Shown here: in pieces, positions 43,168 through 54,595 of the stretch
Layout: the number at the start of each line of letters is the position of its first letter
Position numbering within the stretch: the stretch's first letter is position 1
DNA from: Myxocyprinus asiaticus
Taxonomy: Eukaryota > Chordata > Actinopteri > Cypriniformes > Catostomidae
Assembly (NCBI RefSeq): GCF_019703515.2
Contig: NC_059385.1
Span: 34,336,001 to 34,400,000, forward strand
Direction: 5' to 3'
DNA: 64,000 bases
The notes under the pieces: generated by a model
Told to the model about the DNA's origin: nothing
The model's database searches: none
What the model saw: only the letters and a program-made list of their open reading frames with translations
Made by a program: the position numbers and the translations under genes

Positions 43168-44150
43168 AACCCAGTTTCAAAAAAGTTGGGACATTATGGA
43201 ATATGCTAATAAAAACAAAAAGTGATTTGCAAATTTTGTACACCCTGTGCTTTATTGAAAGCACTACAACAACGCATTATTTGACGTTTTACCTTGTGAA
43301 TTGAATTGTTTTTTGAAAGTATACACTAATTTCAAGTCAGATGATTGCAACACGCTCCAAAAAATTTGGGACAGTCTAGTGTTTACCACCGTGTTACATC
43401 ACCATTTCTTCTAATAACACTTATTGGGCATTTTGGCACTGAAGACACAAGTTTGTTAAGTTTAGCAAGCAGAATTTTCTTCCATTCATTCATTATGCAG
43501 GTCTTCAGCTGCACAATTTTACGGGGCCTTCGTTGCCATATTTTGCACTTCATAATGTACTGTCCTGAATTGGAGACAGGTCAGGACTGCAGAGGCCGGA
43601 CAATCCAGCACCTGCACTCTCAGCCATGCAATTGCAATCTGGGCAGTATGTGTTTAGCGTTATGAAGCGCACAATACGGCAATGAATGCCCTGTACATTT
43701 GAACAGGTGAAGACCTGCAAAATGGATGAATGGGGGAAAGTTCTGCTTGCTAAATTTAACAGACTTGTGTATTCAGTGCCCAAACACTTGAAAAATAGTG
43801 ATATTACACTCGACCCCATTCATCGGTTATGCAGGTGTTTAGCTGTGCAATTGTATGAGGCCTTCGTATTGTGCACTTCATAAAGCCAAACTACATACTG
43901 CCCGGATTACAATGACTGTGTAAGCAGAGAGTGCGGGTGCTAGAATGGCCTGCCAGCAGTCCTGGCCTGTCATGATTTTGAAGTGAGTGTATATTTAGAG
44001 ACAAAACAAAATAACTAGGTAAAACATCAAATAATGTGTTGTTGTAGTGCTTTGAATATAGCACAGGGTGAATAGAATTTACAAATCACTCCTTTTGTTT
44101 TTATTAGCATTTTCCATACTATCCCAACATTTTTGGAATTGGGGTTGTAC
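43168..44150. mobile_element. DNA transposon with about 200-bp inverted repeats
   Basis: The left end TACAACCCAGTTTCAAAAAA (43169) and right end TTGGAATTGGGGTTGTA (44132) are inverted copies, each with TA at the tip. Inversion continues about 200 bp inward (GAAAGCACTACAACAACGCA at 43257; its inverse at about 44040-44060). The centre has a CACTTCATAA-type block repeated three times. No transposase is visible, so it is non-autonomous. TA tips suggest a Tc1/mariner-type target, but the superfamily is uncertain. Confidence 0.7.
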
Positions 44151-44388
44151 TTTTTAACTTTTTTAAATTAAATTTCAATTAATTTATGCTATCATTGAAA
44201 TTAATTTATGCTATTTCATACTTGATATGATGATAAAGCAGCTTTTGAATGTGTATTTTCTTTCCTCTTCTTTATCTACTAAAACACTCTCAAAAGGTGT
44301 GCATGCCATCTTAAAAATAATTATGTCATAGTAAGAAATTAATGCATTAAGTTGTTCTGTTTCTAAACATAGATTTTGTATTTGGCAG

Positions 44389-44482
44389 GGTACATTGTAG
44401 CAATTATCTTTGGAGTTCTCTTTGGAGTCACATTGCTTGCCTTCTCCATATATGCATATCAACAGCGGAAAAAGTACTCAAA
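44389..44482 (+). CDS. ca12: Carbonic anhydrase (CA12-like) transmembrane exon
   Basis: The 94-nt exon lies between TTTGGCAG and the donor GTATGT. Joined to the phase-1 exon ending at 5713, it gives an R/G codon and then YIVAIIFGVLFGVTLLAFSI and YAYQQRKKYSK: a single hydrophobic helix of about 20 residues followed by basic residues, the stop-transfer signal of a type I membrane protein. The G-x-x-x-G-like spacing (FGVLFGV) could support helix pairing, as proposed for CA12 dimers (inference). It ends in phase 2, matching the last exon. Confidence 0.78.
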
Positions 44483-44602
44483 GTATGTGAATATATTAAT
44501 ATTTTTATATTTTTTTGATATTTTTTCATCTCTGGTTCTATGTGAAGTACAACCAGCAGAGATTAAAGTACGCATTTAAGTGTCATTTAAGTACTTTAAA
44601 GA
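44483..44602 (+). other. Last intron, first part
   Basis: Short AT-rich intron sequence without recognised elements; the intron continues through the MITEs listed next to 46841. Confidence 0.5.
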
Positions 44603-45596
44603 AGTATTCCGGGTTCAATAAATGGTACCGGCTCAATTGACAGCATTTGTGGCTAGGGTCGGCGCTAGGGTTGGGCTTACCAGGCTTAAGCCATGATGTT
44701 TCAGGAAATGCCCTGGATGTTTTTATAACAATATACTAATCACAGAGTTTTCATGTGCGCAGTAAAATAAAATCCTTTAGAATCGCTATTCTGCGCGCTG
44801 CGCATCAAACAGTATCTCTTTTACGTTCATTCACTCTTCACAAGAACCACCCACTCAGACAAGAAATACTGACATGTAAACTGGCTAATCGTCGATAAGA
44901 AGTTACAGTACATTCGATCCAGCCAATGAGATTTAAACTTTTGGATGTAATTACCTCGATTGCTTTACTTTAGACAGACGGTTCATAGGTGTGCACTTGT
45001 CTTGGTGAGGAGATTTATTAGAATATTGAAATGGACATTTTAAAAAACTGTAAAACAGCCTCAGCCGGCATCAGCACTTCAACAGTATGATGCGGCTGTT
45101 TCAGGTATGTGTAACTGCTGTAAAATTTTGATTGCTTTGTCAGATGAGGCTAACAGCCCTGTAACTGTTAAGTGACATATATAGATTTCATCATTATATT
45201 ATTTAAATTTTTGTGTCATTTAAAAAAAAAAAAAAATAGTTTCTCTGATTTCTATTTGTGGTAGATCTGAAAAGTTTTCAATCCAACTCATTTTATGCTC
45301 AGGCATAAATTTTGTTTTGAATTCTTTAACAAACAATATTGAAAGATTTACTTTTACACATTTTAAAAGTGTATCCTATATATAATGATGCATACAAGGA
45401 AAAAGGCAAAAATCTGGGTTACAAAAAATTCTGCCCTATTCACTTGAGTGAAAGCATTTGTAAGTGTACAATGGTGTGTCTCACTCTAACCTTGATTTTT
45501 GCTTTTTTTAAAGAAAAGAAGGGATGAGACAGTTAGTTTTTGTGGTAATTAACATTATGCCACAAATGCTGTCAATTGAGCTTAACTTGTATTCCA
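44603..45596. mobile_element. MITE with CAATTGACAGCATTTGTGGC inverted ends
   Basis: The left end (GTATTCCGGGTTCAAT..., with CAATTGACAGCATTTGTGGC at 44635) and the right end (GCCACAAATGCTGTCAATTG at about 45561, then AACTTGTATTCC) are inverted copies. A related copy is at 51848-52305. The left copy departs from the family right after the shared end, so a second sequence (44655 to about 45290) may be inserted. Confidence 0.6.
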
Positions 45597-45597
45597 C

Positions 45598-46296
45598 TGG
45601 CCATATTTTAAGAGCGCTAGCACCAAGCGCAGCGCTATGCTCTAAGTCATAAGCGCAAAATCAGTGGGCATGGCCATGAAATTTTGGGTATTTTTAAGGA
45701 TGTGCTAAGTCTAGGCACAAATGGGTTTGGCAACATTTCGCACACAACATGCTAATTAGCTGAGTCAAGGAATAATTGATGATGGGCCGTTAAATGATTG
45801 AAAAATAATGCACACCCAGAGGTGGTATTGTGGCCACAACATGCAGCGGGTTGTGTCAGCAGTAACATCGCTTGAAATTGCCAAGATGTTGGTTTAAGTA
45901 TACTTCTCAGCAGCAGCATGGTCGTGTTGCCGTTCTTGTAAATAGCTTTCCCGTTGCAAAACAACTGTTTACAACCCCACTGAGTCACAGGGGTGCACTG
46001 ACATGAAGGCTCTGTTTGTTTCTCGCGAGTATGTATGTGTTTGCATATATGTGTGTGTGTGTGTGTGTATGTGAGAGAGAGCAAAAGTGAGGGGGAGGAG
46101 GAGCGCGAGGGTGCCCTTCATAGACATTAACATTTATTTCAGATAATATAGGAACTGTTGTCTTGATCAAATTGCGGGGGTGCACTCACATCAAGGCTCT
46201 GTTTGTTGGTCGCAACTTGACTTTCTATATGTGAACTTTCTTTCACTGGATCCTTTTGCAGTAACTTAAAAATAACTCTACATAAATACAATTGTA

Positions 46297-46341
<45 letters not shown>

Positions 46342-46700
46342 TAATAATAATAATTGAAAAATAAACCATGACCTATAGATAGTTTAACACAAATCTCATA
46401 CATTTTTGATCATTAAAACTACGACAGTGATTGCCGTGACATCATTTGATGTTTCAAAATATTTTCAGAGTTTGGACATGAACTTTAATACCACCTGCTG
46501 GTGGAATCTCCAAACTGCAAATGTCGGAACTAAATTTAGACTTTGTACTGAAAACAGACCTGCTTCTCAGGAAAATAGCAAATTGCCTTTTGCACCACTT
46601 CATGTACATACAGCACACCCATAGTTTGCATGCATACACCCACAGATAATGCAAACACTTCCACCCATGCCCACTTGCGTATTGCGCTGGTACCAAAATA
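45598..46700. mobile_element. Probable non-autonomous DNA element with GCGC-rich ends
   Basis: The left part has AGCGCTAGCACCAAGCGCAG (45612). The right part (46670-46710) has TTGCGTATTGCGCTGGTACCAAAATAGAGC, a rough inverse of the left. Between them are a (TG)n run (46048-46068) and a (TAA)n run. No transposase and no certain target duplication. Confidence 0.4.
46297..46354. repeat. (TAA)n microsatellite
   Basis: About 18 ATA/TAA units in the last intron. Confidence 0.93.
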
Positions 46701-46841
46701 GAGCCGTTTAAGAACTTTTTATGACTAAGAACAGACTTGCGTCTACATTTGTTTTTATTTGAGTAACCTTTTATTGTTCTCTGCTTTCTGGAAAGCAGTG
46801 GCACAGGACAAAATATCTGATATGTTTCTCTTTCTCTACAG

Positions 46842-46902
46842 GTTTAAAAAAGACTCCAAGCAAAATGTTATTTATAAACCAGCTGCCACAGAAGAGGCAT
46901 AG
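46842..46902 (+). CDS. ca12: Carbonic anhydrase (CA12-like) last exon, cytoplasmic tail
   Basis: After TTTCTCTACAG the exon completes a Lys codon and encodes FKKDSKQNVIYKPAATEEA with the stop TAG at 46900. The basic stretch followed by V-I-Y-K-P-A near the C-terminus fits the CA12 tail rather than CA14 or CA9, and is the main reason for the symbol. The phase fits the preceding exon. A Tyr in the tail could be a phosphorylation site (inference). Confidence 0.78.
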
Positions 46903-47260
46903 ATCTAACCTTTTAAACTGTAACATGGAACATATTTATACTGAAACATTTCTGACTTGTTTGTATGTTGAGGAAAAAGAAAACTAATGTTTTACTTTGT
47001 GTGAATCTTCCCAGTGAGATTTGGGTACTAATTTCTACATTTTTCCAAAACAAAGTATTTGGTTGCATATTAATAGAAACATGTATTATACAATAGCACT
47101 TTTGTCTGTTTAGGGTTAGGGTTAGAAAAAAAGAGAACCATGAATATTTTGAAATTATGTTGTATATTTAGGCTGCATTCAGAAATGTTATATGCAACTA
47201 TGCTGAAATAACATCAACTACATAAAAGTGTCTGAAATAAACAAATTATTTTCTTTTTTA
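46903..47260 (+). promoter_or_regulatory. ca12: 3' UTR and poly(A) signal of the carbonic anhydrase gene
   Basis: The UTR follows the TAG. AATAAA lies at 47236-47241, followed by a T-rich stretch (TTATTTTCTTTTTTATCG), so cleavage is expected near 47255-47265. Confidence 0.65.
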
Positions 47261-47967
47261 TCGCTTCTTCAGCACGATATTGGAAATTTGGGTATTTTGA
47301 TTTTGGAAATTTAGAGTGTTGTAGGGGAGAGAGGGGCATGCTGTTACACACTTACACGGGGCAAGTTGTAACACTCATGGTTTAAATGTTTCCACACACA
47401 CACTGGTAAGACAAAACTTTTTTTTTTTTTAACTTGTTGCCATCTAAACACTGTGTACAAAAAACATTGTGGCAAAATTTTAAAAACTTTGGAAGATATT
47501 CCCAAAGTTCATTTTACAGTAGTAAAAGTAAAAATTCACACAAAAGTTCATTTTCATCTCTGTTTTTATTTAAAATTAGGCAAACTTGGTATAATTTTAA
47601 TCTCCAATCTGTTAGCTAGCATCTTGCATAGTCTTTCAATCCTTAGCTAGCCAGCAGAAGTGACTAGCCAGGTTTAAATCCCAGATGTGCTGACGGGGCA
47701 CATTGTAACTGTGTTACAACATGCCCCAATTAGAACAAACTAATTCCATGCATTCAGATATGTAAATGACATAATTCCCCTTTGTGTGTGTGTGTGTGTG
47801 TCATCAATCCATGCATTATTGCTGTGGCTTTGTTGTGGATTCATTGCCAAATGTCAAAATTATTGCTATATTAAATATGACAAAGTTAATAAATGGCTTT
47901 TATTGACATCATATTTTGGTTTATCTTCTATTTATTTTAATTAGATCAGATATAGTTGAGGCGGGAT
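47261..47967. other. Intergenic stretch with GGGGCA...GTTGTAAC motifs
   Basis: The motif GGGGCAAGTTGTAACAC or its inverse recurs at about 47335, 47355, 47695 and 47715, and again at 49827-49870. This suggests an outer repeat that later elements split, but clear ends were not found. No coding signal. Confidence 0.4.
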
Positions 47968-48276
47968 TTAAAGGTGGAGTAAATCATATTAATACAATAC
48001 ACTTTTTGTCAAATTCCGTGGACATCTTTTCATGGTCCTCTAGCTGTCCATTCTGTGTGTGTGCTGAAAAACAACCTGGTGTTTGTACACAGCTCTGGCT
48101 TTGTAAATAGGTATAAAACAAAGTGGATTGGACAGATTCACACAACACTATTGCGTGTGCATGAATTTGGGGGGGTGGGGGGGTGGGGGGGGCGGAGCTT
48201 CTGAAGGAGCACTGAAGGGAGGGTGTTTGGCAGTTGAGTTCAAATATCACCAGTCTTTCTCTGGAATTGCTTACTC

Positions 48277-49030
48277 CAGTGGTTCTCAAACTTTTTGACT
48301 CCAAGGCCCCCCATTGTCTGAGAAAATATTCGAAGGCCCCCCCATGTAGGCTATTAGATATTTATATTATAAGATATTTCCTTAAAACTTGTGATTCCAG
48401 AAATGTCTAGAACTGTATATTCTTTTTATTTTTTTATTTTCTCCCCTTTTTCTCCCCAATTTGGAATGCCCAATTCCCAATGCGCTCTAAGTTCTTGTGG
48501 TGGCATAGTGACTCACCTCAATCCAGGTGGCAGAGGATGAAGCTCAGTTGCCTCCACGTCTGAGACCGTCAGTCAGCGCATCTTATCACGTGGCTTGTTG
48601 AGTGCATCACCATGGAGACAAACTTCACACCACGTGTCCCACCGAGAGCGAACCACATTATAGCAACCACGAGGAGGTTACCCCATGTGACTCTACCCTA
48701 CCTAACAACTGGGCCAATTTGGTTGCTTAGGAGACCTGACTGGAGTCACTCAGCATGCCCTGGATTTGAGCTCGCGACTCCAGGGGTGAAAGTCAGCGTC
48801 TTTACTCACTGAGCTACCCAGGCCCCTGAGAATTGTATATTCTTCATAAAAAGCAAGCTGTTGAAGGGAGTTATTACATTTTTAGCATTTTCAGTAAGTT
48901 GAATTATAATAATTATATATAAATTATAATAATCTATCATATTTTAAATCATTTTAAGAGATCTTGAGGCCCCCCTGGAAGTGTGCTGAGGCCCCCTAGT
49001 TGGTCCCAACCCCCTGGTTGAGAACTACTG
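48277..49030. mobile_element. hAT non-autonomous element with 8-bp target duplication
   Basis: It begins CAGTGGTTCTCAAACTTTTT and ends GGTTGAGAACTACTG (inverted). GCTTACTC flanks both sides (48269-48276, 49031-49038), the 8-bp duplication expected of hAT. The interior has GGCCCCCC-type blocks near both ends and no transposase. Confidence 0.85.
48425..48828 (-). mobile_element. tRNA-derived SINE, copy 2
   Basis: In minus orientation it begins GGGGCCTGGGTAGCTCAGTG and ends in an A-rich tail (plus-strand TTTTTATTTTTTTATTTTCT). The flanks AGAACTGTATATTCTT (48409-48424) and AGAATTGTATATTCTT (48829-48844) are a 16-bp target duplication with one change. It is collinear with copy 1 (30891-31320) over its whole length; the B-box region reads GCGAGCTCAAATCC. 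Confidence 0.85.
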
Positions 49031-49043
49031 GCTTACTCCACCT

Positions 49044-49804
49044 TTAAAGTCGCCATGAAATCAAAATCAAAGTTTTGCTGCTTTTAGTCTATATTTATTT
49101 CCTTTAAGGTCATCAATATGCTAGTGTACTTCCAAATGTAGACAAAATTTGTTTTCAGAAGATATAAGCATTTAAAATCAGCAGTCACTCTCTTCCAGCT
49201 TGACAGACCGAGGCAGTCATGACGACACAAATGGCATGAGAAACTTTGTCCAATCAAATGCTTTCTAGAATGAGAACACTCCCTCCCCTAGCATGTCAGG
49301 CTGTGTTCTAACTGCCGCTGATCATGCCTTTGCAGGGTACTTCAAAAGGAGCACGATCCATGCTGTAGGGTCAGTTCCAAACAGATTTCACGATAAGAAT
49401 CGCTTAAAAATGAGTCACCTTTCAGCCTTCTGAAGCTCTCACAGTTCAGGGCAATTGTCTTTGTATGGAATAGGGCATAGGAATGATGACTTCTAAATAA
49501 GACACGCAGACAGAAACTCGCTGGAGTTTATTTCTATTTTTCTGCAGACGGAGATTATTTTTTTGGATATACTGCTCGAGTAAGTGTTCTTTATTCTTTA
49601 TGCTTAGTGTATTGTGATTCAAAACGTGGACAAATTAGCTTCTACTCGCTTGTTTCACATTCATTTGTATTTGCACAACAGCCTTGTCCTAACGTAAACC
49701 ATGTCCCTGCCCTATATTTTTTTCGTTCGAAAAGCCGTTTCTCGGAAATACATCACAATACAGTAATAAAGTCGGTCATTACTTCTGTTTCATGGCAACT
49801 TTAA
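49044..49804. mobile_element. Second TTAA-flanked MITE
   Basis: TTAA is followed by AGTCGCCATGAAATC; the right end is TTTCATGGCAACT, then TTAA (49801-49804). It shares its left TTAA with the right TTAA of the preceding MITE. The interior contains no recognised gene. Confidence 0.68.
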
Positions 49805-51200
49805 GCTGTCATTCGGTCATGTACCGACATGCCCCTCACCTGTTATAACATGCCCCACCTGTGGGTCACATTGTACCATTTCACTTTCCTTCTTTCGAGG
49901 AAGATGGCGAAAAAAAGAATATGCTGTATTCATGAAACAAGACCTCATATTGTACCAAACATGTGTAAGATTTATGTTAAAAAAGAAAAATACTTTTGAA
50001 CCTCAAATAAATGTACAAAAATTTAAGAAAACCATAAAGTGTTAGTGTGTGCCCTCTCCTACTGTTGCTAATAAAGTAAATAATACATTCATCCACCCAC
50101 AATGTTAATTTAAAGGCCAAAGTGTACTTCGGTTTTCCGTGTTCTGGATCGGATCGCGCACTGTATGCTTGATGCAAATTTCGTCATCAGCACAGTCTGT
50201 GCTAACTGTCCACGTGTGGCCCAGATTTTAGGCACATTTGAGATGAGAAGCACAGAACTGATCACCGGTGATCGCTGGCAGGTGCATGCAGGTTAAAAAA
50301 CTATCAGACTTGCTGTGATGTCATGGCGACATGTCAAAAATAAGGTGTGTTTGACTTGAACTGCATCTCAGTTTGCCAGCAGTGTTGCCAGATTGGGTGG
50401 GTTCCCGTCCAACTGGGCTACTTTCAATAGATTTGTGCAGGGGAAAATGTGCTTGGGCGGGTGGTCAAAATTTGAGCTGCTTTGGAATGATTGTGACAAG
50501 TTTTTAAAATAAAAATAAGAATTTCCATTGCCCATGCAACTAAAAGAAAATGTCTCCAAACATAATCATTCAATCAAATAGCCAGAACACTGATTGACAG
50601 AAAATGTGTTTAATCCTGTTCAGAGGAGCTACAAGTTGCCACACCCACCAGTAAATTAAGTTCTGAATATGCATGATCTGCAGGTGTTGCTCATTGATTT
50701 TTGTGATAGAAATTAGACAATCTTAACAATCACAAAGTGGTAAAAATGTAAGAGAACATATAGAAAATTGGGAAATTACCCTGATATCAAGTGGTGGTTA
50801 ATGCTAGGACTTATCTGTTGAGTTTTTCTTGGAGAAATTGCACCTTTGAGATTCTCCCATGACCAGGCCACTGATGCCTTTTGGCTAGAAGTTTAATGCT
50901 GTTGTGAACAATGCAGAATATATTGTGAAGTTGGCACTCATGGTGATCATAGTAGTATCATAAAATAACAACTTAAATGTGACTTTTGAATTTGCTGCTC
51001 TTCCTTGACTCATGGATGTGCGCACAGGAACACGGAATTATTGAAAATCAGCTGTGTTACGTCCACAATGACAGCTGTCTGGGAACTTTGACTGTTCTGC
51101 GTATTAGCGCATTCGCACTTAAATAATTACAAAGATTTACCGTTTTCTTGGAATTTGGAATGAGCCAGAACAGCATAAAAAAGGTAGGACAGATTATATA
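49805..51200. other. Intergenic stretch without recognised genes
   Basis: Contains the last GGGGCATGTTATAAC-type motif pair (49827-49870) and otherwise AT-rich sequence. Short frames look random. Confidence 0.4.
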
Positions 51201-51410
51201 CAGTTGTAGTCAGAAATTTACATGCACTTAGGTTGAAGTCATTAAAAAATCATTTTTAACCACTCCACAGATTTCATATTAGCAAACTATAGTTTTGGCA
51301 AGTCGTTTAGGTCATCTACTTTGTGCATGACACAAGTAATTTTTCCAACAATTGTTTACAGACAGATTGTTTCACTTTTAATTAACTATATCACTATATC
51401 ACAATATTAA
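51201..51410 (+). mobile_element. Sleeping Beauty-like Tc1 transposon end (solo)
   Basis: After TATA, CAGTTGTAGTCAGAAATTTA followed by CATGCACTTAGGTTGAAGTC closely resembles the long terminal repeat ends of salmonid/cyprinid Tc1 elements. The inner GTTTACAGACAGATTGTTTC (51353) corresponds to the second direct repeat of such ends. The transposase and the other end are absent. Confidence 0.75.
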
Positions 51411-51847
51411 TTTTAATGACTGGTTGCAATAATTCACTATACATTATGCCCACCTCTTCCGACGTTACAACACCACTGCATTAGAGCACCAGCCAGCTGC
51501 TCTCACTCTCAGGGTACTTTGATGGCATACGTAATGGTGACGAGGTGGTGGTGTCGGTTCAAGTTGGACAAAATTTCAAACCAAAATGCACTGCTTCAAG
51601 TCCAGCGCCGATCACATGAAGTCGAACACATCTACTTTATACTCTTGGCTTCCGCAGTTTTTAGAGCCAGTTGCTTTCTCCCAGCTGCACTAACTGCAAG
51701 CATGACAGGAAACGACACACCTTAATACTCATAGGCTTAAACATCCGTGATGTTTTGTTCTCTTCTAAATATTTGATTTTTTGATATTTTATAAAAAAAA
51801 TTGTATGTGTATAAATTATGTGTGAATATTCCCAACACTCTGACAGT

Positions 51848-52305
51848 GCAATCTCTGTGTGGAATATGTGATTGTTATCACAGCATTTGTGGCATTATGT
51901 TGATTACCACAAAAATATATTTCAACTTGTTCCTCCTTTTCTTTAAAAAAAGCAAAAATTGAGGTCACAGTTAGGCACTTACAATGGAAGTGAATGGGGG
52001 CCAATTTTTAAATTATAAAATACTCACTGTTTCAAAAGAATAGCCACAAGACATAAAGGATATGTGTGTAAACATGATTTTAGTGTGATAAAATCACTCT
52101 TTTCTGTGTAAAGTTTTAGCCAATTTTACAACTTTGTTACCACGACGATGTAATGTCAACAAACCCTAAAATGACAAAAAGGACAAACCCTTTAAAGAAA
52201 AGGAGGAACGAGTCAAAATAATTTTTTGTGGTAATCAACCTTATGCCACAAATGCTGTCGATTGAGATTAACTTGTATTGAACCCAGAACATTCCTTTAA
52301 ATTAC
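51848..52305. mobile_element. MITE, same family as 44603-45596
   Basis: CACAGCATTTGTGGCATTAT with GTTGATTACCACAAAAAT (51878) at the left is inverted at the right (ATTTTTTGTGGTAATCAAC and GCCACAAATGCTGTCGATTG, 52221-52262). The repeats extend about 100 bp and include GTTCCTCCTTTTCTTTAAA. Confidence 0.65.
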
Positions 52306-53970
52306 TTCCACTTCATCAGCAACAAAGCACAAATGCGAATTACGCAATATCTTCCTTTGATCTCGTAGGTGGCTGATCCACAACGAGAAGTGAGAACTGT
52401 CCAACTTGAAAGCACTTATTTCATTCCACCGCTGACTGCAGCTGCCTACTCTCGTCTACTTTCAAGGCAAGGCGTTTGGTATCTTAAACAAGCCTGCTCT
52501 TGGACAGTCCTTGGGTGCGTTCCATTCCGAAGTGCTCATACTCTAATCCCTTCAGAAGGTTTACCCTCCAGAGTGAGAGCTTCGGAAAGTTGAAGGGTGT
52601 AGGGCTCAAAAATATCAGTCATTCAAAACGCACTTCAATGTCATCTATCTGAGCCAAAGGAGCCACTGACATCACAGAAAGGCTGATGCTAATCATCACC
52701 TGCACCTATTCAGAAATATTTATACATGATTTTGCCTTACTATTAACTATTTTCAGAATGTAAACCGAAAGGAAATGGTTTAAAACTTTTAGACTTCATT
52801 AATAAATTTAGCCTTCATGTTGAAATATTTGTTTTATTCCTTTAAAAAATTTGAACCAAAAAATTAACCAGTATACAGATGTACAGTATATGTTCAATTA
52901 TTAAATAAATAAAATGCCACTTTGTATATTTCTTTTATTTGAACTCCTTTACTAGAAGAACATATCAAGTAAATTTTCAGGAAAATGACACAAGCAAAAG
53001 CCAGTTTCAAACAGGAAGCCAGGGGGTTAAATGTTTTAAAAAGTTCATTATAATTATTACCACAGACTTTTTGTTTATTGAAATAGAGTATTTTTATAGG
53101 TGCAGCTGTTTCAATTTACAACAAACCTGAAGATTTATGACATATGGTCCAGTTCCATTCCACTTGGCAGTGAAGTGTCCATCAGTTGAACCTTACGGAA
53201 ACACCCGTTTTAAAGATCCCTTCGAAGGAGCTATTGTTGTGGCTTCTGCCTCCTCTGTGAAAAATCACTCTCAAAGTCTTGGGGTTTTGATGCCAGAAGA
53301 TACATTTTATTATCAGAGATAAAAAAAAAGCTGAGTCGTCTGCAGAACAACTGACACATTTGGGTCCATACCCGCTTATATACACATGATCCACCAAGGC
53401 GTGACTAATACATTCCATACATGTCACCACCATTTGTCATTTTGTTCTGTGACTCCAGTCTGTTGTTTTTTAAGAAGTGGAAAGGAAACCTCTGTGAAGG
53501 GGCCTCACCATACATTTTCTCTAGTGTCAAAACAGGAGACTCAATTTACCATATGTGAGCAGTTTACCATATGTGAGCACATTCCATTCCCACACAGGCC
53601 TCTACACATACACACACAGTAAGATACATGCTTGACCATCAGAAATAATTGTAGGAAAAAAATGGCTATATTTACATTGATTATACTTGATTTATTTATT
53701 TTCAACTTTATAAAAATATTCCACATTATCACCCTTTTGGGACTTAAGTCTCACCTTCACTGTCTTTACCCAGAGTGCAGTTTCATAATTCAGTTGCCTC
53801 AGTTATGCTATCTAGTGACTAAATCAAGTCACACAGCTTCACTACCAATGACCAGATTATGCAACCTCACTTTTCAGAACTCAGAACCAAACATCTCCAT
53901 CAAAGTTTGATTAAGAATGGAGTAAAAGATTCTGTCTCCCTATACCTTCATTCAATAAATGAAACATATA
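52306..53970. other. Intergenic stretch without recognised genes
   Basis: AT-rich. A 19-bp tandem pair built on TTTACCATATGTGAGCA lies at 53543-53580. GTTCCATTCCGAAGTGC (52517) hints at another DNA-element end, without a partner. No conserved coding frame was seen. Confidence 0.4.
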
Positions 53971-54127
53971 CAGGTGCATCTCAATAAATTAGAATGTCGT
54001 GGAAAAGTTCATTTATTTCAGTAATTCAACTCAAATTGTGAAACTCGTGTATTAAATAAATTCAATGCACACAGACTGAAGTAGTTTAAGTCTTTGGTTC
54101 TTTTAATTGTGATGATTTTGGCTCACA
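53971..54127 (+). mobile_element. Tc1/mariner-like end, truncated by DIRS-D
   Basis: CAGGTGCATCTCAATAAATT after ATATA, followed by AGAATGTCGTGGAAAAGTTC, is the start of a common fish Tc1/mariner end of about 160 bp. It breaks off at AACAAAAACCCACC, where DIRS-D sequence begins. Confidence 0.68.
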
Positions 54128-54595
54128 TTTAACAAAAACCCACCTCATGATCCACACCTCGCCCCAAGAGAGGGGGGGATATTTAAGTGGAAGAATACAT
54201 CACATGGTCTTTCCAACCATGTGGAGAGCCTTCAAGGTAGATCCTGCCCAATGGGGGAGGAGTTACTACAACATGGAGACTGAGGGGCTCTGCCCAAGGA
54301 AGACGCAGTTTGCCAGTAGGGAAACGAACTAGCGGAAGATATAGATCGCATGGGGTTAGCCTTACAGGGAACCGCCACATGCAGAGCACCTACCCCAGAA
54401 CCGGGCTCTTGGTTAGCGCGTGTACTGGGCCGGCAGCGAGTCTCTCCGAAAACTCGACTGCCACAGGGCTCGGAGGAAGTCAACCAGGGAACAACTTTTG
54501 TGAACACTACTGGGAATTAACAGCGCACGTCTTCAGCTCAAAAGGAGGTGGAAGGCACTATGTGCAAGCGATACACCCGGCCGGCTATCCCGGGC

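Larger units (their letters stand above)
47968..49047. mobile_element. TTAA-flanked MITE, host of an hAT element
   Basis: TTAA (47968-47971) is followed by AGGTGGAGTAA; the inverse TTACTCCACCT is followed by TTAA (49044-49047). TTAA targets are typical of piggyBac and some Kolobok elements. An hAT element sits 13 bp from the right end, and a SINE sits inside that. Confidence 0.7.

Noticed and set aside
4896..46902. CA14, CA9 or a cytosolic carbonic anhydrase
   Set aside because: A transmembrane exon excludes cytosolic forms; the tail with VIYKPA favours CA12. CA14 remains the second choice.
52369..52593. Short plus-strand frame in the intergenic region
   Set aside because: No motif, no start context and no neighbouring exon-like sequence.
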